64,000 nucleotides of DNA from NCBI RefSeq assembly GCF_900104655.1, contig NZ_FNWD01000002.1, positions 372,001 through 436,000 on the forward strand, written 5' to 3'. The translations under genes and the position numbers were made by a program. Position 1 is the first letter of the stretch, and the number at the start of each line of letters is the position of its first letter. This stretch comes from Millionella massiliensis (lineage in GTDB: Bacteria; Bacteroidota; Bacteroidia; Bacteroidales; Rikenellaceae). Under the pieces are notes generated by a model. It made no database searches. It had not been told where the DNA came from and saw only the letters and a list, made by a program, of their open reading frames with translations. Below are positions 1 to 9,393 of this stretch, in pieces.

Positions 1-631
1 CCTGCGGCACAAGACCGGCATCTTTCCAGCGTTGCTGCAGTTCGCGGAAGGTATTGAATGTCTGGCCGAGGGTTTCGTTACCGTTGACCAGTTCTTTCAG
101 CTCTTCGATAATCTGGAGTTTGGCTGCGTAGGCACGTTCCTTCTCCTGTTCGGATTGGTTGATAAAGGCGTCCCGTTTTTCGCGATAACGGGTCAGGAGG
201 GCTTTGAAACGGGCTTCGTTGTCGTTTTCGGCGGGTTTGAACGCTTCGGGATCACCGCCTGCGGCAAGAAATTCGGCCCGTTGTGCTTCGATGTCGGCGC
301 GTCCGGCTTTGTAGAAGGCGATTTTGACGGCTTCGACGTCGCTACGCAGGTTTTGGATCGGCCGTTCTTCGAGCATTTTCGAGAGCAGGTCGATCAGTTC
401 CGCCTGGGTCTTGCCCGCATAGGGGTTGACCGGCGCTACGGTTTCCGCCTCTTCGCCGGTGGTTTCCGGAGTTTCGGCAGACGGGGTAGTCTCCTGGGTA
501 GTTTCGACAGCCTCTTCTTCGGCCGCAGGGGCGACTTCGACGGTCTCTTCCTGGGGTTGAGCGGCAGCGGCTTCGAACTGCTCGTCCCGGGTCTCGGGAG
601 CCTGAGCTGAGATAGAACCTTGACTTTCCAT
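1..631 (-). CDS. DUF349 domain-containing protein, N-terminal part
   Basis: The minus strand is open from an ATG at 631 to the left edge, so only about 210 residues are present. The protein opens with an acidic stretch of roughly 60 residues rich in Glu, Pro, Thr and Ala. A charged helical region follows, with repeated patterns such as FKALLTRYREKRDAF and TFRELQQRWKDAG. The Trp-containing helical pattern is typical of DUF349 repeats, which are common in Bacteroidetes and have no settled role. The long plus-strand ORF over the same bases is only its antisense shadow. It is cut by the window edge, so its length and C-terminus are unknown. Confidence 0.75.
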   Translation of the reverse strand, partial: MESQGSISAQAPETRDEQFEAAAAQPQEETVEVAPAAEEEAVETTQETTPSAETPETTGEEAETVAPVNPYAGKTQAELIDLLSKMLEERPIQNLRSDVEAVKIAFYKAGRADIEAQRAEFLAAGGDPEAFKPAENDNEARFKALLTRYREKRDAFINQSEQEKERAYAAKLQIIEELKELVNGNETLGQTFNTFRELQQRWKDAGLVPQ

Positions 632-665
632 AGTGTTCAGGTTGTTAGGGGGTTGCACAATCAAA

Positions 666-719
666 ATGCCCGCTTCTCCGAAGAATCCTGCTCATAAGCC
701 CTCCGGAAAATGCGGGCAT
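666..719 (-). terminator. Probable terminator after uvrA
   Basis: An 8-bp GC-rich inverted repeat (ATGCCCGC / GCGGGCAT) lies just past the uvrA stop, and on the minus strand it is followed by TTTTGA. The loop is long (38 bases), so it may be a terminator or another RNA structure. Confidence 0.4.
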
Positions 720-739
720 CGAAAAACGTTTTTACAAAA

Positions 740-3628
740 TTAGGAAGTTTTTTCCCTTTTCTCAAATTTTTTCGTCGTCTGGCTGCGGTGTTTGGCCCGT
801 TCGGCCTCGACTTTGTCGAGAATGGGTTTCAGGTAGCGACCCGTGTAGCTGTCGGCGCACTCGGCAATCTGCCGCGGCGTACCCTGAGCCAGCAGACGAC
901 CGCCGCCTTCGCCCCCTTCGGGACCGATGTCGATCAGGTGATCGGCCACCTTGATGACGTCGAGGTTGTGTTCGATAACAATCACCGTATTGCCTTTGTC
1001 CACCAGTTTGTTCAACACGCCGAGCAGCACGCGAATGTCTTCGAAGTGGAGCCCGGTGGTGGGTTCGTCGAGGATGTAGAGGGTGCTGCCGGTATCCTTG
1101 CGCGAGAGTTCGGCCGAGAGTTTGATGCGCTGACTTTCGCCGCCGCTGAGGGTCGTGCAGGGCTGTCCGAGCCGCAGGTATCCGAGCCCAACATCCTGTA
1201 TCGCCTTGAGCTTTTGATGGATGGTCGGTACGTGTTCGAAAAACTCGACGGCCTGATTGACGGTCATGTTCAGCACCTCGTCGATATTCTTTCCCTTGTA
1301 TTTCACCTGAAGCGTTTCGCGGTTGTAACGGTGGCCGTTGCAGGCCTTGCAGGTGACGTAAACGTCGGGCAGGAAGTTCATCTCGATGGTCTGCACGCCG
1401 GCGCCGCGGCACTCTTCGCACCGGCCGCCCTTCACGTTGAACGAGAACCGTCCGGCCTTGTAGCCGCGAATCTGCGCATCGGGCGTAGCCTCGAAAAGCT
1501 TGCGGATGTCGCCGAAGACGTTGGAGTAGGTGGCCGGATTGCTGCGCGGGCTGCGGCCGATGGGCGACTGGTCGACAATCACCAGTTTGTCGATATTTTC
1601 AATCCCCTCGATGCGGTCGTAGGGCAGAGGTTGGTCGAACGACCGGTAGAGTTCGCGGCTGAGCGCCGGACGCAGGGTCTGGTTGATGAGGGTCGATTTG
1701 CCGCTGCCGCTCACGCCGGTCACCACGATGAATTTACCGAGCGGAAACTGTACGGTGATATTTTTGAGGTTGTTCCCCCGGGCACCGATGACGGTCAGGA
1801 ATTTGCCGTTCCCGGGGCGGAGGGTTTCGGGTACGTCAATCGACCGCCGACCGGTGAGGTAGTCGGTCGTAAAGGTGTGCGTTTTGAGCACCTGGTCGAG
1901 CGTGCCGACGGCCGAGATTTCGCCCCCCTTGCGTCCTGCGGCGGGACCCACATCGACAATCCAGTCGGCCGATTCGATCATCTCCTGATCGTGCTCCACC
2001 ACGATGACGCTGTTCCCGGCATCCCGCAGCTGACGCAGCGAATTGATCAGTTTGATGTTGTCGCGCTGATGCAGTCCGATGCTGGGTTCGTCGAGAATAT
2101 AAAGCACATTGACCAGTTTGGAACCGATCTGCGTGGCCAGCCGGATACGCTGGCTTTCGCCGCCGCTGAGCGTGCGCGACGAGCGGGAGAGCGACAGGTA
2201 TCCCAGCCCGACATCCATCAAAAAACGGAGCCGTTCGCGGATCTCCTTGAGGATATCCCGCGCGATGGCCTGTTGTTTCTTGTTGAGCCGCGTTTCGATG
2301 CCGTCGAACCAGGCGGTCAGCTCTTCGATGCTCATGGCCGACAACTCGGCGATATTTTTACCGTCGATTTTGAAGTAGAGCGAATCCTCCTTCAGACGGG
2401 TCCCGTGACACACGGAGCAGGGGCGACGCTCCACATACTGTTCCTTCCACTTGGCCCCCTTTTCGCCTTCTTCGGCCTGTGCCTCGAGGTAGGCGATCAC
2501 CCCCTCCCATGCGGTCATGTAGCTGCTGCCGGCTCCGGACTGTGCCTTGATGCGCAACGGCGTGGCATCGCCATAGAGCAGGGCATTCATGGCCTCTTCG
2601 TCCAGTTCGTCGAGCGGCGTGTCGAAGGTAAAGTCATAGCGCTGGGCCAACGCGGAGATCTTGTTGAAAATCATATTGGTTTTCGGTTTGCCGAGCGGTT
2701 GGATACCGCCGCGGTTGATCGATTTGCTGCTGTCGGGGATGATGCGCGAAATGTCGAAAACAGTCTCTTCGCCGAGCCCGTTGCAATGGGGACAGGCTCC
2801 CTGCGGCGAGTTGAACGAGAAGGTGTGCGGCGCCGGTTCGTTGTACGAAATGCCGGTCGTGGGGCACATCAGGTTACGGCTGTAGAACCGCGCCTCGCCG
2901 GTTTCGTAATCGGCCACCATCATGGTGCCTTTCCCTTGCTGCATCGCCTCTTCGAGGCTCTTCTTGATGCGGGTCTGCGCTTCGGGCTCGGCCACCATCC
3001 GGTCGATCACCAACTCGATGTGGTGGATTTTGTAGCGGTCGAGGTGCATTCCGCTGTGCAGTTCCACAATCTCACCATCGATGCGGGCATAGAGGTAACC
3101 CTTTTTAATCATCGTGGCGAAAAGTTCGCGGTAGTGTCCCTTGCGTCCTTTGACTACGGGGGCGAGCAGGGCGATGCGCCGTCCGCGGAACCGTTCTACG
3201 ATCAGTTCCGTAATCTTCTGATCGCTGTAATGGACCATCTCTTCGCCGGTGGCTTTGGAGTAGGCGATCGAAGCGCGGGCAAAGAGCAGACGCAGAAAGT
3301 CGTTGATTTCGGTGACGGTGCCGACGGTCGAGCGGGGGTTGCGTCCGGTAGTCTTCTGTTCGATCGAGATGACGGGACTCAGCCCCGTGATCTTATCGAC
3401 ATCGGGGCGCTCCAGGGTGCCGAAAAATTGCCGGGCGTAGGCGCTCAGCGTTTCGAGGTAGCGGCGCTGCCCCTCGGCGTATATCGTGTCGAAGGCGAGC
3501 GACGACTTTCCCGAGCCGGACAGACCGGTGATGACGGTCAGTTTGTTGCGGGGTATGACGACATCCACGTTTTTAAGGTTGTGGACGCGCGCTCCTTCGA
3601 CGATGATCTGATCGTTGTTATTTTCCAT
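740..3628 (-). CDS. uvrA: Excinuclease ABC subunit A
   Basis: UvrA is the DNA damage-sensing ATPase of nucleotide excision repair; it loads UvrB at lesions. The 962-residue protein has both ABC modules. The first Walker A is GLSGSGKSS (residues 35-43), the second is GVSGSGKST, and both LSGGESQRI signatures are present. Zinc-finger cysteines are visible as [25 protein letters not shown] and CVTCKACNG. Length is normal for the family. It is the last gene of a minus-strand operon and its ATG overlaps the end of the upstream transglycosylase gene by 11 bases. The 975-codon plus-strand ORF over the same bases is an antisense shadow. Confidence 0.98.
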   Translation of the reverse strand: MENNNDQIIVEGARVHNLKNVDVVIPRNKLTVITGLSGSGKSSLAFDTIYAEGQRRYLETLSAYARQFFGTLERPDVDKITGLSPVISIEQKTTGRNPRSTVGTVTEINDFLRLLFARASIAYSKATGEEMVHYSDQKITELIVERFRGRRIALLAPVVKGRKGHYRELFATMIKKGYLYARIDGEIVELHSGMHLDRYKIHHIELVIDRMVAEPEAQTRIKKSLEEAMQQGKGTMMVADYETGEARFYSRNLMCPTTGISYNEPAPHTFSFNSPQGACPHCNGLGEETVFDISRIIPDSSKSINRGGIQPLGKPKTNMIFNKISALAQRYDFTFDTPLDELDEEAMNALLYGDATPLRIKAQSGAGSSYMTAWEGVIAYLEAQAEEGEKGAKWKEQYVERRPCSVCHGTRLKEDSLYFKIDGKNIAELSAMSIEELTAWFDGIETRLNKKQQAIARDILKEIRERLRFLMDVGLGYLSLSRSSRTLSGGESQRIRLATQIGSKLVNVLYILDEPSIGLHQRDNIKLINSLRQLRDAGNSVIVVEHDQEMIESADWIVDVGPAAGRKGGEISAVGTLDQVLKTHTFTTDYLTGRRSIDVPETLRPGNGKFLTVIGARGNNLKNITVQFPLGKFIVVTGVSGSGKSTLINQTLRPALSRELYRSFDQPLPYDRIEGIENIDKLVIVDQSPIGRSPRSNPATYSNVFGDIRKLFEATPDAQIRGYKAGRFSFNVKGGRCEECRGAGVQTIEMNFLPDVYVTCKACNGHRYNRETLQVKYKGKNIDEVLNMTVNQAVEFFEHVPTIHQKLKAIQDVGLGYLRLGQPCTTLSGGESQRIKLSAELSRKDTGSTLYILDEPTTGLHFEDIRVLLGVLNKLVDKGNTVIVIEHNLDVIKVADHLIDIGPEGGEGGGRLLAQGTPRQIAECADSYTGRYLKPILDKVEAERAKHRSQTTKKFEKREKTS

Positions 3629-4559
3629 TTTCTCTGAATCCTTCGGTCGGCACCATCACGGTGTAGGTCGCACCGCCCTTGTTGGCATACTCGTAGCTCC
3701 GAATCCACGGGTTGAGTATCCGCAACACTTTGTAGTTGGTGCCGTGTTTGGCGGCGAAGGCCGACCAGTCGATGTTCTGTTCGCTGATGGTCACTTCCTT
3801 GTAGTTTTCGAACGGCGGAAGGTAATCTTTCTTGCGAAGCTGGAAACCGTATTTGCCGGGATTTTCGACCAACAGTTTGAACGACAGGATGCGGTAAACG
3901 TAGCGCATCGTTTCGTCGGGCAGGAAGAGGTCGTAATAGGATTTCACTCCCTGGATATTCATCCGTCGGCTGACACCGGCCTGTCCGGCGTTGTACGACG
4001 CGGCGGCGAGGGTCCAATTACCATAACGTTCGTAGGCGTCCCGCAGGTATTTGCAAGCGGCTTCGGTCGAACGTACCACGTGGAAACGCAGGTCGACGTT
4101 GCTGCCGGTCTCGACGCCATAGTCCTTGGCGGCCGAGGACATCAACTGCCAAAGTCCAGAGGCCCCGGCCGGAGATACCGTATTGGGGTCGAGGCCGCTC
4201 TCGGCCATGCAGAGGTATTTGAAGTCCTCCGGAATGCCGTATTTCTTCATGATCGGTTCGATCACGGGAAAGTAGCGGGTGGTCATGCGCAGGGTGCGGA
4301 GCGTGCGCGAGTGCATGAACATCGTGACCGTCATTTCGCGTTCGAGTGCTTCGCGAACTTCGGCATATTCGAGCGGCACCTTTTCGCCGGCAAAGGTCAG
4401 ATTGGCGGGCAGATCGGGAACAAAAACAGGCGATGCCGCATCGGGCACGTCCGACACGGTGGCCGGAAGGGGTTGGCCGCCGGTTCCCTGCTGGGCGCAG
4501 GCTGTGGTGACACCACCGGTCAGCAGTGCGGCGGAGAGCAGTAGGGTAATGGTTTTCAT
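3618..4559 (-). CDS. Lytic murein transglycosylase, MltD type
   Basis: Predicted periplasmic peptidoglycan lytic transglycosylase with a GH23/SLT fold. I start it at the ATG at 4559 because this gives a clean signal sequence (MKTITLLLSAALLTGG, then TTACAQQ); a longer frame upstream adds only ten residues. The catalytic Glu is E120 in MAESGLDP, followed by the family motifs SGLWQLM and AAASYNAG. The C-terminal part around NYKVLRILNPWI may be a degenerate LysM-like segment. It lies 7 bases after the TauE-like gene and overlaps uvrA by 11 bases, which fits one operon. Whether the N-terminus is lipidated (Cys21) or cut by signal peptidase I is unclear. Confidence 0.88.
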   Translation of the reverse strand: MKTITLLLSAALLTGGVTTACAQQGTGGQPLPATVSDVPDAASPVFVPDLPANLTFAGEKVPLEYAEVREALEREMTVTMFMHSRTLRTLRMTTRYFPVIEPIMKKYGIPEDFKYLCMAESGLDPNTVSPAGASGLWQLMSSAAKDYGVETGSNVDLRFHVVRSTEAACKYLRDAYERYGNWTLAAASYNAGQAGVSRRMNIQGVKSYYDLFLPDETMRYVYRILSFKLLVENPGKYGFQLRKKDYLPPFENYKEVTISEQNIDWSAFAAKHGTNYKVLRILNPWIRSYEYANKGGATYTVMVPTEGFRENGK

Positions 4560-4566
4560 TTCGTCT

Positions 4567-5346
4567 CTAAAGTATATTATCCAACGCATTTTTGATGCTG
4601 ATTATTTTGAGGAGGTCGAGTACGGTCAGTGCAATGAAGACGATCAGCATCCAACGCAGGAACTGGGTATTGATCCGCGTGGCGTACTTCGAGGCCACGT
4701 AAGCTCCGATTACGTTGCCGATGGCGTGTACGAAACCATAACCGTAGGCCACCTGTCCGTGGTACATGAAGACGGCCAGCGTGCACGGGATGTAGATCAT
4801 CACGATAAAACTTTTGAGGGCGTTGGCCCGAATCACGTCGTAACCCATCCCCATGATGGTCAGCCCCATGATAACGTATCCCATCCCGATCTGAAAGGCG
4901 CCTCCGTAGAGCCCGACCAGAAAGAACCAGAAACAGTCGAGTTTTTTCACATCGCGGGGCGGTTTGCCATTCCCCTTCAGGATCCGGTTGGGGCTGAAAA
5001 GCAGTAGGGCCAGCAACAGAATCAGGATGGTCGAAAGAAGCATCACAAAGAGCGAGGGGTTGACCTGTGCAGCAAATTCAGCTCCGATCAGGGCTCCGAG
5101 GGCGGTCGGGATTCCGAGTTTCAATCCGACGGAAAAGTCCAGCAGGTGCTGTTTTCGGAAGTTGAACGCGGCAGCACCGACCTGAAACAGCACGGGCAGG
5201 CGGTTGGTACCGTTCGCGATACCGATAGGGAGCCCCAGGGCCGTATAAACCGAGATCGATACGGCGGCGGCAGCTCCGGCGAAGGTGTTGACCACCCCTA
5301 CGAAAATGCCCGAACAGATCAGCAGTATAATGACCGAAAGGCTCAC
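4567..5346 (-). CDS. TauE/SafE (TSUP) family membrane permease
   Basis: A 259-residue, highly hydrophobic protein with about eight membrane segments. It has the TSUP-type start (GIFVGVVNTFAGAAAAVSI) and the Gly-rich repeat GLYGGAFQIGMGY at the start of the second half. Family members export or import sulfite, sulfoacetate or other organosulfur anions; nothing in the sequence fixes the substrate. It sits 6 bases after the nitrilase-family gene and just before the transglycosylase gene. The operon mixes unrelated functions, so context does not help with substrate. Confidence 0.85.
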   Translation of the reverse strand: MSLSVIILLICSGIFVGVVNTFAGAAAAVSISVYTALGLPIGIANGTNRLPVLFQVGAAAFNFRKQHLLDFSVGLKLGIPTALGALIGAEFAAQVNPSLFVMLLSTILILLLALLLFSPNRILKGNGKPPRDVKKLDCFWFFLVGLYGGAFQIGMGYVIMGLTIMGMGYDVIRANALKSFIVMIYIPCTLAVFMYHGQVAYGYGFVHAIGNVIGAYVASKYATRINTQFLRWMLIVFIALTVLDLLKIISIKNALDNIL

Positions 5347-5352
5347 GACGAT

Positions 5353-6156
5353 CTACTCCTCCGTCAAAGCATAGCTGTCGGCATCGAGGTGGGCCGGGAA
5401 ACCTTTTCGGAAGGTCTCCAAAGCCTCCAGCGAGAGGGTGGCACTGGCCATACACTCGACCGAAGGCGTCGCTTCGGCAAGCGGCTGGCCCAGGTAGTCC
5501 AGGATGGCCGAATCGCCCGAATAGATGTTTTTCGGCTCCGTGCCACAACGGTTGACACCGATCACATAGGCCTGATTTTCGATGGCACGCGCCCGCAGCA
5601 GAGTGCTCCAGGCATAGCGACGCGATTCGGGCCAGCAGGCCACGTAAACCAGGACGTCGTAGTCCTGACGGTTGCGCGAGAAGACGGGGAAGCGCAGATC
5701 GTAGCAGATCAGCGGACAGATGCGGAATCCCTTGTAGTGGATGATCTGTCGCGAGTTGCCGCCCACATATTTTTCGTGCTCGCCGCCCATGCGGAACAGG
5801 TGACGTTTATTATAGGTAAGCCACACGCCGTCGGGCGCGAAGAAGAACAAACGGTTGAAATACCCCATCTCCGGCTCCGTCCGGCGAATGTGGTCGTGGA
5901 TGGCGATGCTGGTGATGATGGCCTTTCCGCTGCTCACCGCCAGGTCGCGTATGGCGGTGACGATCTGTCCGTCCATCTCCTGAGCAATGGAGGCCGGATT
6001 CATGCTGAATCCCGTGGCGAACATCTCGGGCAGCACCACCAGGTCGGCATCACCCGCCTCGCGTTCGATCCACTCGGCCACTTTCCGACAATTTTCGGTC
6101 GGATTTTCCCATACAATATCCATCTGGAAGATGGCAACTTTCAGTTGTTTGTCCAT
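5353..6156 (-). CDS. Nitrilase-family amidase, omega-amidase (YafV) type
   Basis: A cytosolic carbon-nitrogen hydrolase of 267 residues with the complete Glu-Lys-Cys triad: E44 in LPEMFATGFS, K117 in YNKRHLF and C151 in PLICYDLRFP. The FATGFS and CYDLRFP signatures are those of the YafV/omega-amidase branch, which hydrolyses 2-oxoglutaramate and related omega-amides as a metabolite-repair step. The exact substrate is inferred from family resemblance only. It is the first gene of the operon that continues to uvrA, and a good promoter lies 31 bases upstream of its ATG. Confidence 0.88.
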   Translation of the reverse strand: MDKQLKVAIFQMDIVWENPTENCRKVAEWIEREAGDADLVVLPEMFATGFSMNPASIAQEMDGQIVTAIRDLAVSSGKAIITSIAIHDHIRRTEPEMGYFNRLFFFAPDGVWLTYNKRHLFRMGGEHEKYVGGNSRQIIHYKGFRICPLICYDLRFPVFSRNRQDYDVLVYVACWPESRRYAWSTLLRARAIENQAYVIGVNRCGTEPKNIYSGDSAILDYLGQPLAEATPSVECMASATLSLEALETFRKGFPAHLDADSYALTEE

Positions 6157-6187
6157 GTCTGTCGAACTTCAAATTGAACGTATCGCG

Positions 6188-6218
6188 CAAAGTTACGCTT
6201 CCCGTGCCATTCCTGCAA
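6188..6218 (-). promoter_or_regulatory. Promoter of the amidase-tauE-mltD-uvrA operon
   Basis: On the minus strand there is TTG at 6216-6218, a 20-base spacer, then TAACTTTG at 6188-6195. This matches the Bacteroidetes -33/-7 form. It is divergent from the promoter of the S1-protein gene. Confidence 0.65.
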
Positions 6219-6263
6219 CGTCCGACAAGATTAATTTCATACGCAAACTTCGACGGAAAATTT

Positions 6264-6271
6264 TATCTTTG
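6264..6271 (+). promoter_or_regulatory. -7 box for the S1-domain gene
   Basis: TATCTTTG fits TAnnTTTG exactly, though no clear -33 TTTG is seen. Transcription from here would begin near 6278, which rules out translation from the far-upstream TTG at 6174 and supports the start at 6309. Confidence 0.5.
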
Positions 6272-6308
6272 TCGCTGTAACCATACCGAGATAGATCTCC
6301 GAACTGAT

Positions 6309-7154
6309 TTGATACGAGTAGCGAATTACAACCGGTTGACCATCGCGCGCGCGACTGACAACGGTCTTTACCTGGCTGACGACGAAGGAAAGGAAGTGCT
6401 GCTTCCGAACCGATACATCCCCAAAACATACAAGATCGGCGACCCGATCGAAGTTTTCATCTACACCGACTCGGAAGACCGGCTGGTAGCCACCACCGAG
6501 ACCCCGAAAATCACAGAAGGAGGCATCGCCGCTCTTCAGGCCGTCGGTTTCAACTACCACGGGACCTTTCTGGACTGGGGTCTGCCCAAAGACCTCTTCG
6601 TGCCCAAACGGAACCAGCAGGCACCGATGCTGGTAGGGGAGTGGTACGTCGTGACGGTATATGTCGACAACGTCACAGGACGCGCCGTCGCCACCTCCAA
6701 ACTCAATAAAATCATCAACAACGACGAAATCACCGTCCGCCCCAAAGAGGAGGTCGACATTCTGATCGCCGTGCGCAAGCCGAAAGGCTACCGCGTGGTC
6801 ATCAACGACCGTCACTGGGGCATGTTGTACGACAATCAGATATTCACGGACGTCAAGTTGGGCATGCGCATGAAAGCCTACGTGCGCAAGATTGCCGACG
6901 ACCACCGCATCGACGTGTCGCTCCAGCAGGAGGGATTCGACCAGGTCAAGATCGCCGCGCAGGAGATTCTGAAGATGCTCGACGAGGCCAACGGCACCCT
7001 GCCCGTGGGCGACAAGTCCGACCCCGAAGAGGTGCGCCTGCTGACCGGGATGAGCAAAAAAATCTTCAAACGCGCCGTGGGATACCTGATGAGCCGCGGC
7101 GTAGTGGCCAACGGAGATACGACCACCAAACGGATCGAGATGAAAAATATTTAA
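6309..7154 (+). CDS. CvfB-like S1 RNA-binding protein
   Basis: Probable RNA-binding regulator of the CvfB/YitL family, made of several S1-type OB folds and a C-terminal winged helix. The frame is open further upstream to 6174, but the probable promoter at 6264-6271 and family alignment (start just before ANYNRLTIARATDNGLYL) point to the TTG at 6309, giving 281 residues. The OB-fold patterns GLYLADDEGKEVLLP, YHGTFLDWGLPKDLFVP and KAYVRKIADDHRIDVSL are visible. The C-terminal KRAVGYLMSRG looks like the winged-helix part. The regulon in Bacteroidetes is unknown to me. Confidence 0.82.
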   Translation: MIRVANYNRLTIARATDNGLYLADDEGKEVLLPNRYIPKTYKIGDPIEVFIYTDSEDRLVATTETPKITEGGIAALQAVGFNYHGTFLDWGLPKDLFVPKRNQQAPMLVGEWYVVTVYVDNVTGRAVATSKLNKIINNDEITVRPKEEVDILIAVRKPKGYRVVINDRHWGMLYDNQIFTDVKLGMRMKAYVRKIADDHRIDVSLQQEGFDQVKIAAQEILKMLDEANGTLPVGDKSDPEEVRLLTGMSKKIFKRAVGYLMSRGVVANGDTTTKRIEMKNI

Positions 7155-7293
7155 CAATCCCGTTCGCCGTTACACCGATTTTTGTACCTTTACACGCCGG
7201 AACCCTCCGGACCAGCACCTCTTCCGGGCCCCAGCGCTCGACGAAGGGGTTTTCCGTGTGTTGGCATATTACTTTTACAAAAGACAACCATAA

Positions 7294-8556
7294 ATGAAAG
7301 TTGACGTAGTTCTCGGCCTGCAATGGGGCGACGAAGGAAAAGGAAAAGTCGTGGACGTTCTGACGCCCGATTATCAAGTCATCGCCCGCTTCCAAGGCGG
7401 TCCGAATGCCGGACACTCGCTGCACTTCGCAGACAAAGTCCACGTACTCCGCTCCATCCCCTCGGGCATTTTCCGCGATAACGCCATCAATATCATCGGC
7501 AACGGCGTGGTGCTTGACCCCGTGATGTTCGCCCAGGAGATCGGCGAACTCGAACAACTGGGCGTCGATGTGACCGCCAAAATCCGCATCGCCAAAAAAG
7601 CCCACCTGATTCTGCCCACCCACCGGATGCTCGACGCCGCCAGCGAAGCCGCCAAAGGCAAATCCAAAATCGGCTCCACCCTTCGCGGCATCGGCCCCAC
7701 CTATATGGACAAGACCGGCCGAAACGGTCTGCGCGTAGGCGACATCCTCTCGCCCTCGTTCATGGAACGCTACGAGAGACTCAAACAGAAACACGTCGCC
7801 ATGCTGGCGCAGTTCGACTTCGAATACGACATCACCGAATACGAAGCACAGTGGTTCGAAGGGATCGAAACCCTCAAACGCTTTCCCATCATCGAATGCG
7901 AACACGAGACCAACCGACTGCTCAACAACGGTCAGGCCATCCTGGCCGAAGGTGCACAGGGCTCGCTGCTCGACGTCGACTACGGGACCTATCCCTTCGT
8001 AACCTCCTCGAACACCATCTGCGCAGGTGCCTGCATCGGACTGGGCGTCGCTCCCAACCGCATCGGCGAAGTGTACGGGATCTTCAAAGCCTACTGCACC
8101 CGCGTCGGCAGCGGTCCCTTCCCGACCGAACTCTTCGACCAGACCGGTAAAGACCTCCAGCAAATCGGTCATGAATTCGGTGCCGTGACCGGTCGCGAAC
8201 GCCGCTGCGGCTGGCTCGACATGGTTGCCCTCAAATACAGCACCACCATCAACGGCGTAACGCAGCTCATCATGATGAAATCGGACGTGCTCAACACCTT
8301 CCCGACCATCAAAGTAGCCGTTGCTTACCGTATCGGCGACAAAGAGGTTACCGAGTTCCCCTACGAAACCAACGAAGAGATCACTCCGATCTACAAAGAG
8401 TTCGAAGGGTGGCAGTGTGACATCAACAAGATTCGCCGCTACGAAGACTTCCCGCGCCAGTTCAAGGAATATGTCGAATTCATTGAAAAAGAGACCGGCG
8501 TGCCCGTGAAGATCATCTCCGTCGGCCCCGACCGCGAAGAAACCATCGTTCGATAA
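7294..8556 (+). CDS. purA: Adenylosuccinate synthetase
   Basis: Cytosolic enzyme that joins IMP and aspartate using GTP, the first committed step from IMP to AMP. The 420-residue protein has the N-terminal signature QWGDEGKGK with the catalytic Asp. It also has FQGGPNAGHSL, GSTLRGIGPTY, AEGAQGSLLDVDYGTYPFVTSS and VTGRERRCGWLD. Length and all motifs are normal. It has its own strong terminator at 8591-8630. A 845-codon minus-strand ORF across this gene and dapB is an antisense shadow. Confidence 0.98.
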   Translation: MKVDVVLGLQWGDEGKGKVVDVLTPDYQVIARFQGGPNAGHSLHFADKVHVLRSIPSGIFRDNAINIIGNGVVLDPVMFAQEIGELEQLGVDVTAKIRIAKKAHLILPTHRMLDAASEAAKGKSKIGSTLRGIGPTYMDKTGRNGLRVGDILSPSFMERYERLKQKHVAMLAQFDFEYDITEYEAQWFEGIETLKRFPIIECEHETNRLLNNGQAILAEGAQGSLLDVDYGTYPFVTSSNTICAGACIGLGVAPNRIGEVYGIFKAYCTRVGSGPFPTELFDQTGKDLQQIGHEFGAVTGRERRCGWLDMVALKYSTTINGVTQLIMMKSDVLNTFPTIKVAVAYRIGDKEVTEFPYETNEEITPIYKEFEGWQCDINKIRRYEDFPRQFKEYVEFIEKETGVPVKIISVGPDREETIVR

Positions 8557-8590
8557 AACGACCGTCCCGGACGGTTCACAGATAACCCAG

Positions 8591-8630
8591 AAAGCTAAAA
8601 ACAAACCCGATTTTGTTTTTAGCTTTTTAT
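8591..8630 (+). terminator. Rho-independent terminator after purA
   Basis: A perfect 15-bp stem (8591-8605 with 8612-8626) with a 6-base loop CCCGAT is followed by a T-rich tail. The stem is AT-rich, so its 3' arm itself supplies U residues. Confidence 0.85.
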
Positions 8631-8649
8631 TTATTACTTTCACCTTGTT

Positions 8650-9375
8650 ATGAAAATTGCACTCATAGGTTACGGAAAAATGGGACACGAGATCGAGAAG
8701 ATTCTCGTCTCCCGCGGACACACCCTCCCGCTGATTATCGACCAGGACAATACCGACCAGCTTACGGCCGAAAACCTGAACATATGCGACGTGGCCATCG
8801 AATTCACCACGCCCGCAACCGCATTCGACAACATCGTCACCTGCCTGAAGGCCGGCATCCCCACCGTCTGCGGCACCACCGCATGGCTCGACCGTCTGCC
8901 CGAAGTGACCGACCTCTGCCAGCAGACCTCCGGCGCCTTCTTCTACGCCTCGAACTACAGCATCGGCGTCAATATCTTCTTCGCCATCAACCGTCAGCTG
9001 GCCCGGATGATGAACCAGTTCCCCGAATACGACGTTACACTCAACGAAGTGCACCACGTACAGAAAAAAGACGCTCCCAGCGGTACCGCCGTCACCCTGG
9101 CTGAAGACATCCTTGCCGGCATCGACCGCAAAACCAGTTGGCACCTTGGCACCACCACCGACCGAGACAAACTCGAAGTGACCGCTCAGCGTCGCGCCAT
9201 GGTTCCCGGCATCCACACCATCGTCTGGGAGTCCGATGCCGATACCATCACCATCGACCATAACGCCAAAAACCGCAGCGGGTTCGCCATGGGAGCCGTG
9301 CTGGCCGCCGAATACCTCGCCGACAAACGCGGCACAGGCAAAGTCTACGGCATGAAAGACCTGCTGGGCTTCTAA
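8650..9375 (+). CDS. dapB: 4-hydroxy-tetrahydrodipicolinate reductase
   Basis: NAD(P)H-dependent reductase of the diaminopimelate/lysine pathway, which supplies the peptidoglycan crosslinking residue. At 241 residues it is somewhat shorter than the E. coli enzyme, as is usual in Bacteroidetes. It has the Rossmann start ALIGYGKMGHEIE, the FTTPATAFDNI loop, CGTTAW, SNYSIGVN and the active-site motif EVHHVQKKDAPSGTA. It is followed 18 bases later by lepB, so the two are probably co-transcribed. Confidence 0.96.
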   Translation: MKIALIGYGKMGHEIEKILVSRGHTLPLIIDQDNTDQLTAENLNICDVAIEFTTPATAFDNIVTCLKAGIPTVCGTTAWLDRLPEVTDLCQQTSGAFFYASNYSIGVNIFFAINRQLARMMNQFPEYDVTLNEVHHVQKKDAPSGTAVTLAEDILAGIDRKTSWHLGTTTDRDKLEVTAQRRAMVPGIHTIVWESDADTITIDHNAKNRSGFAMGAVLAAEYLADKRGTGKVYGMKDLLGF

Positions 9376-9393
9376 CCCAAACCCCGACCTTAC

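Noticed and set aside
32-610. 192-codon plus-strand ORF at the left edge
   Set aside because: Antisense of the DUF349-type gene that is open on the minus strand to the window edge. The plus translation is a Phe/Gly-rich run typical of a shadow.
710-3637. 975-codon plus-strand ORF opposite uvrA
   Set aside because: It is the antisense of uvrA, which has all family motifs. In GC-rich genes the opposite strand often stays open. The translation has no domain pattern.
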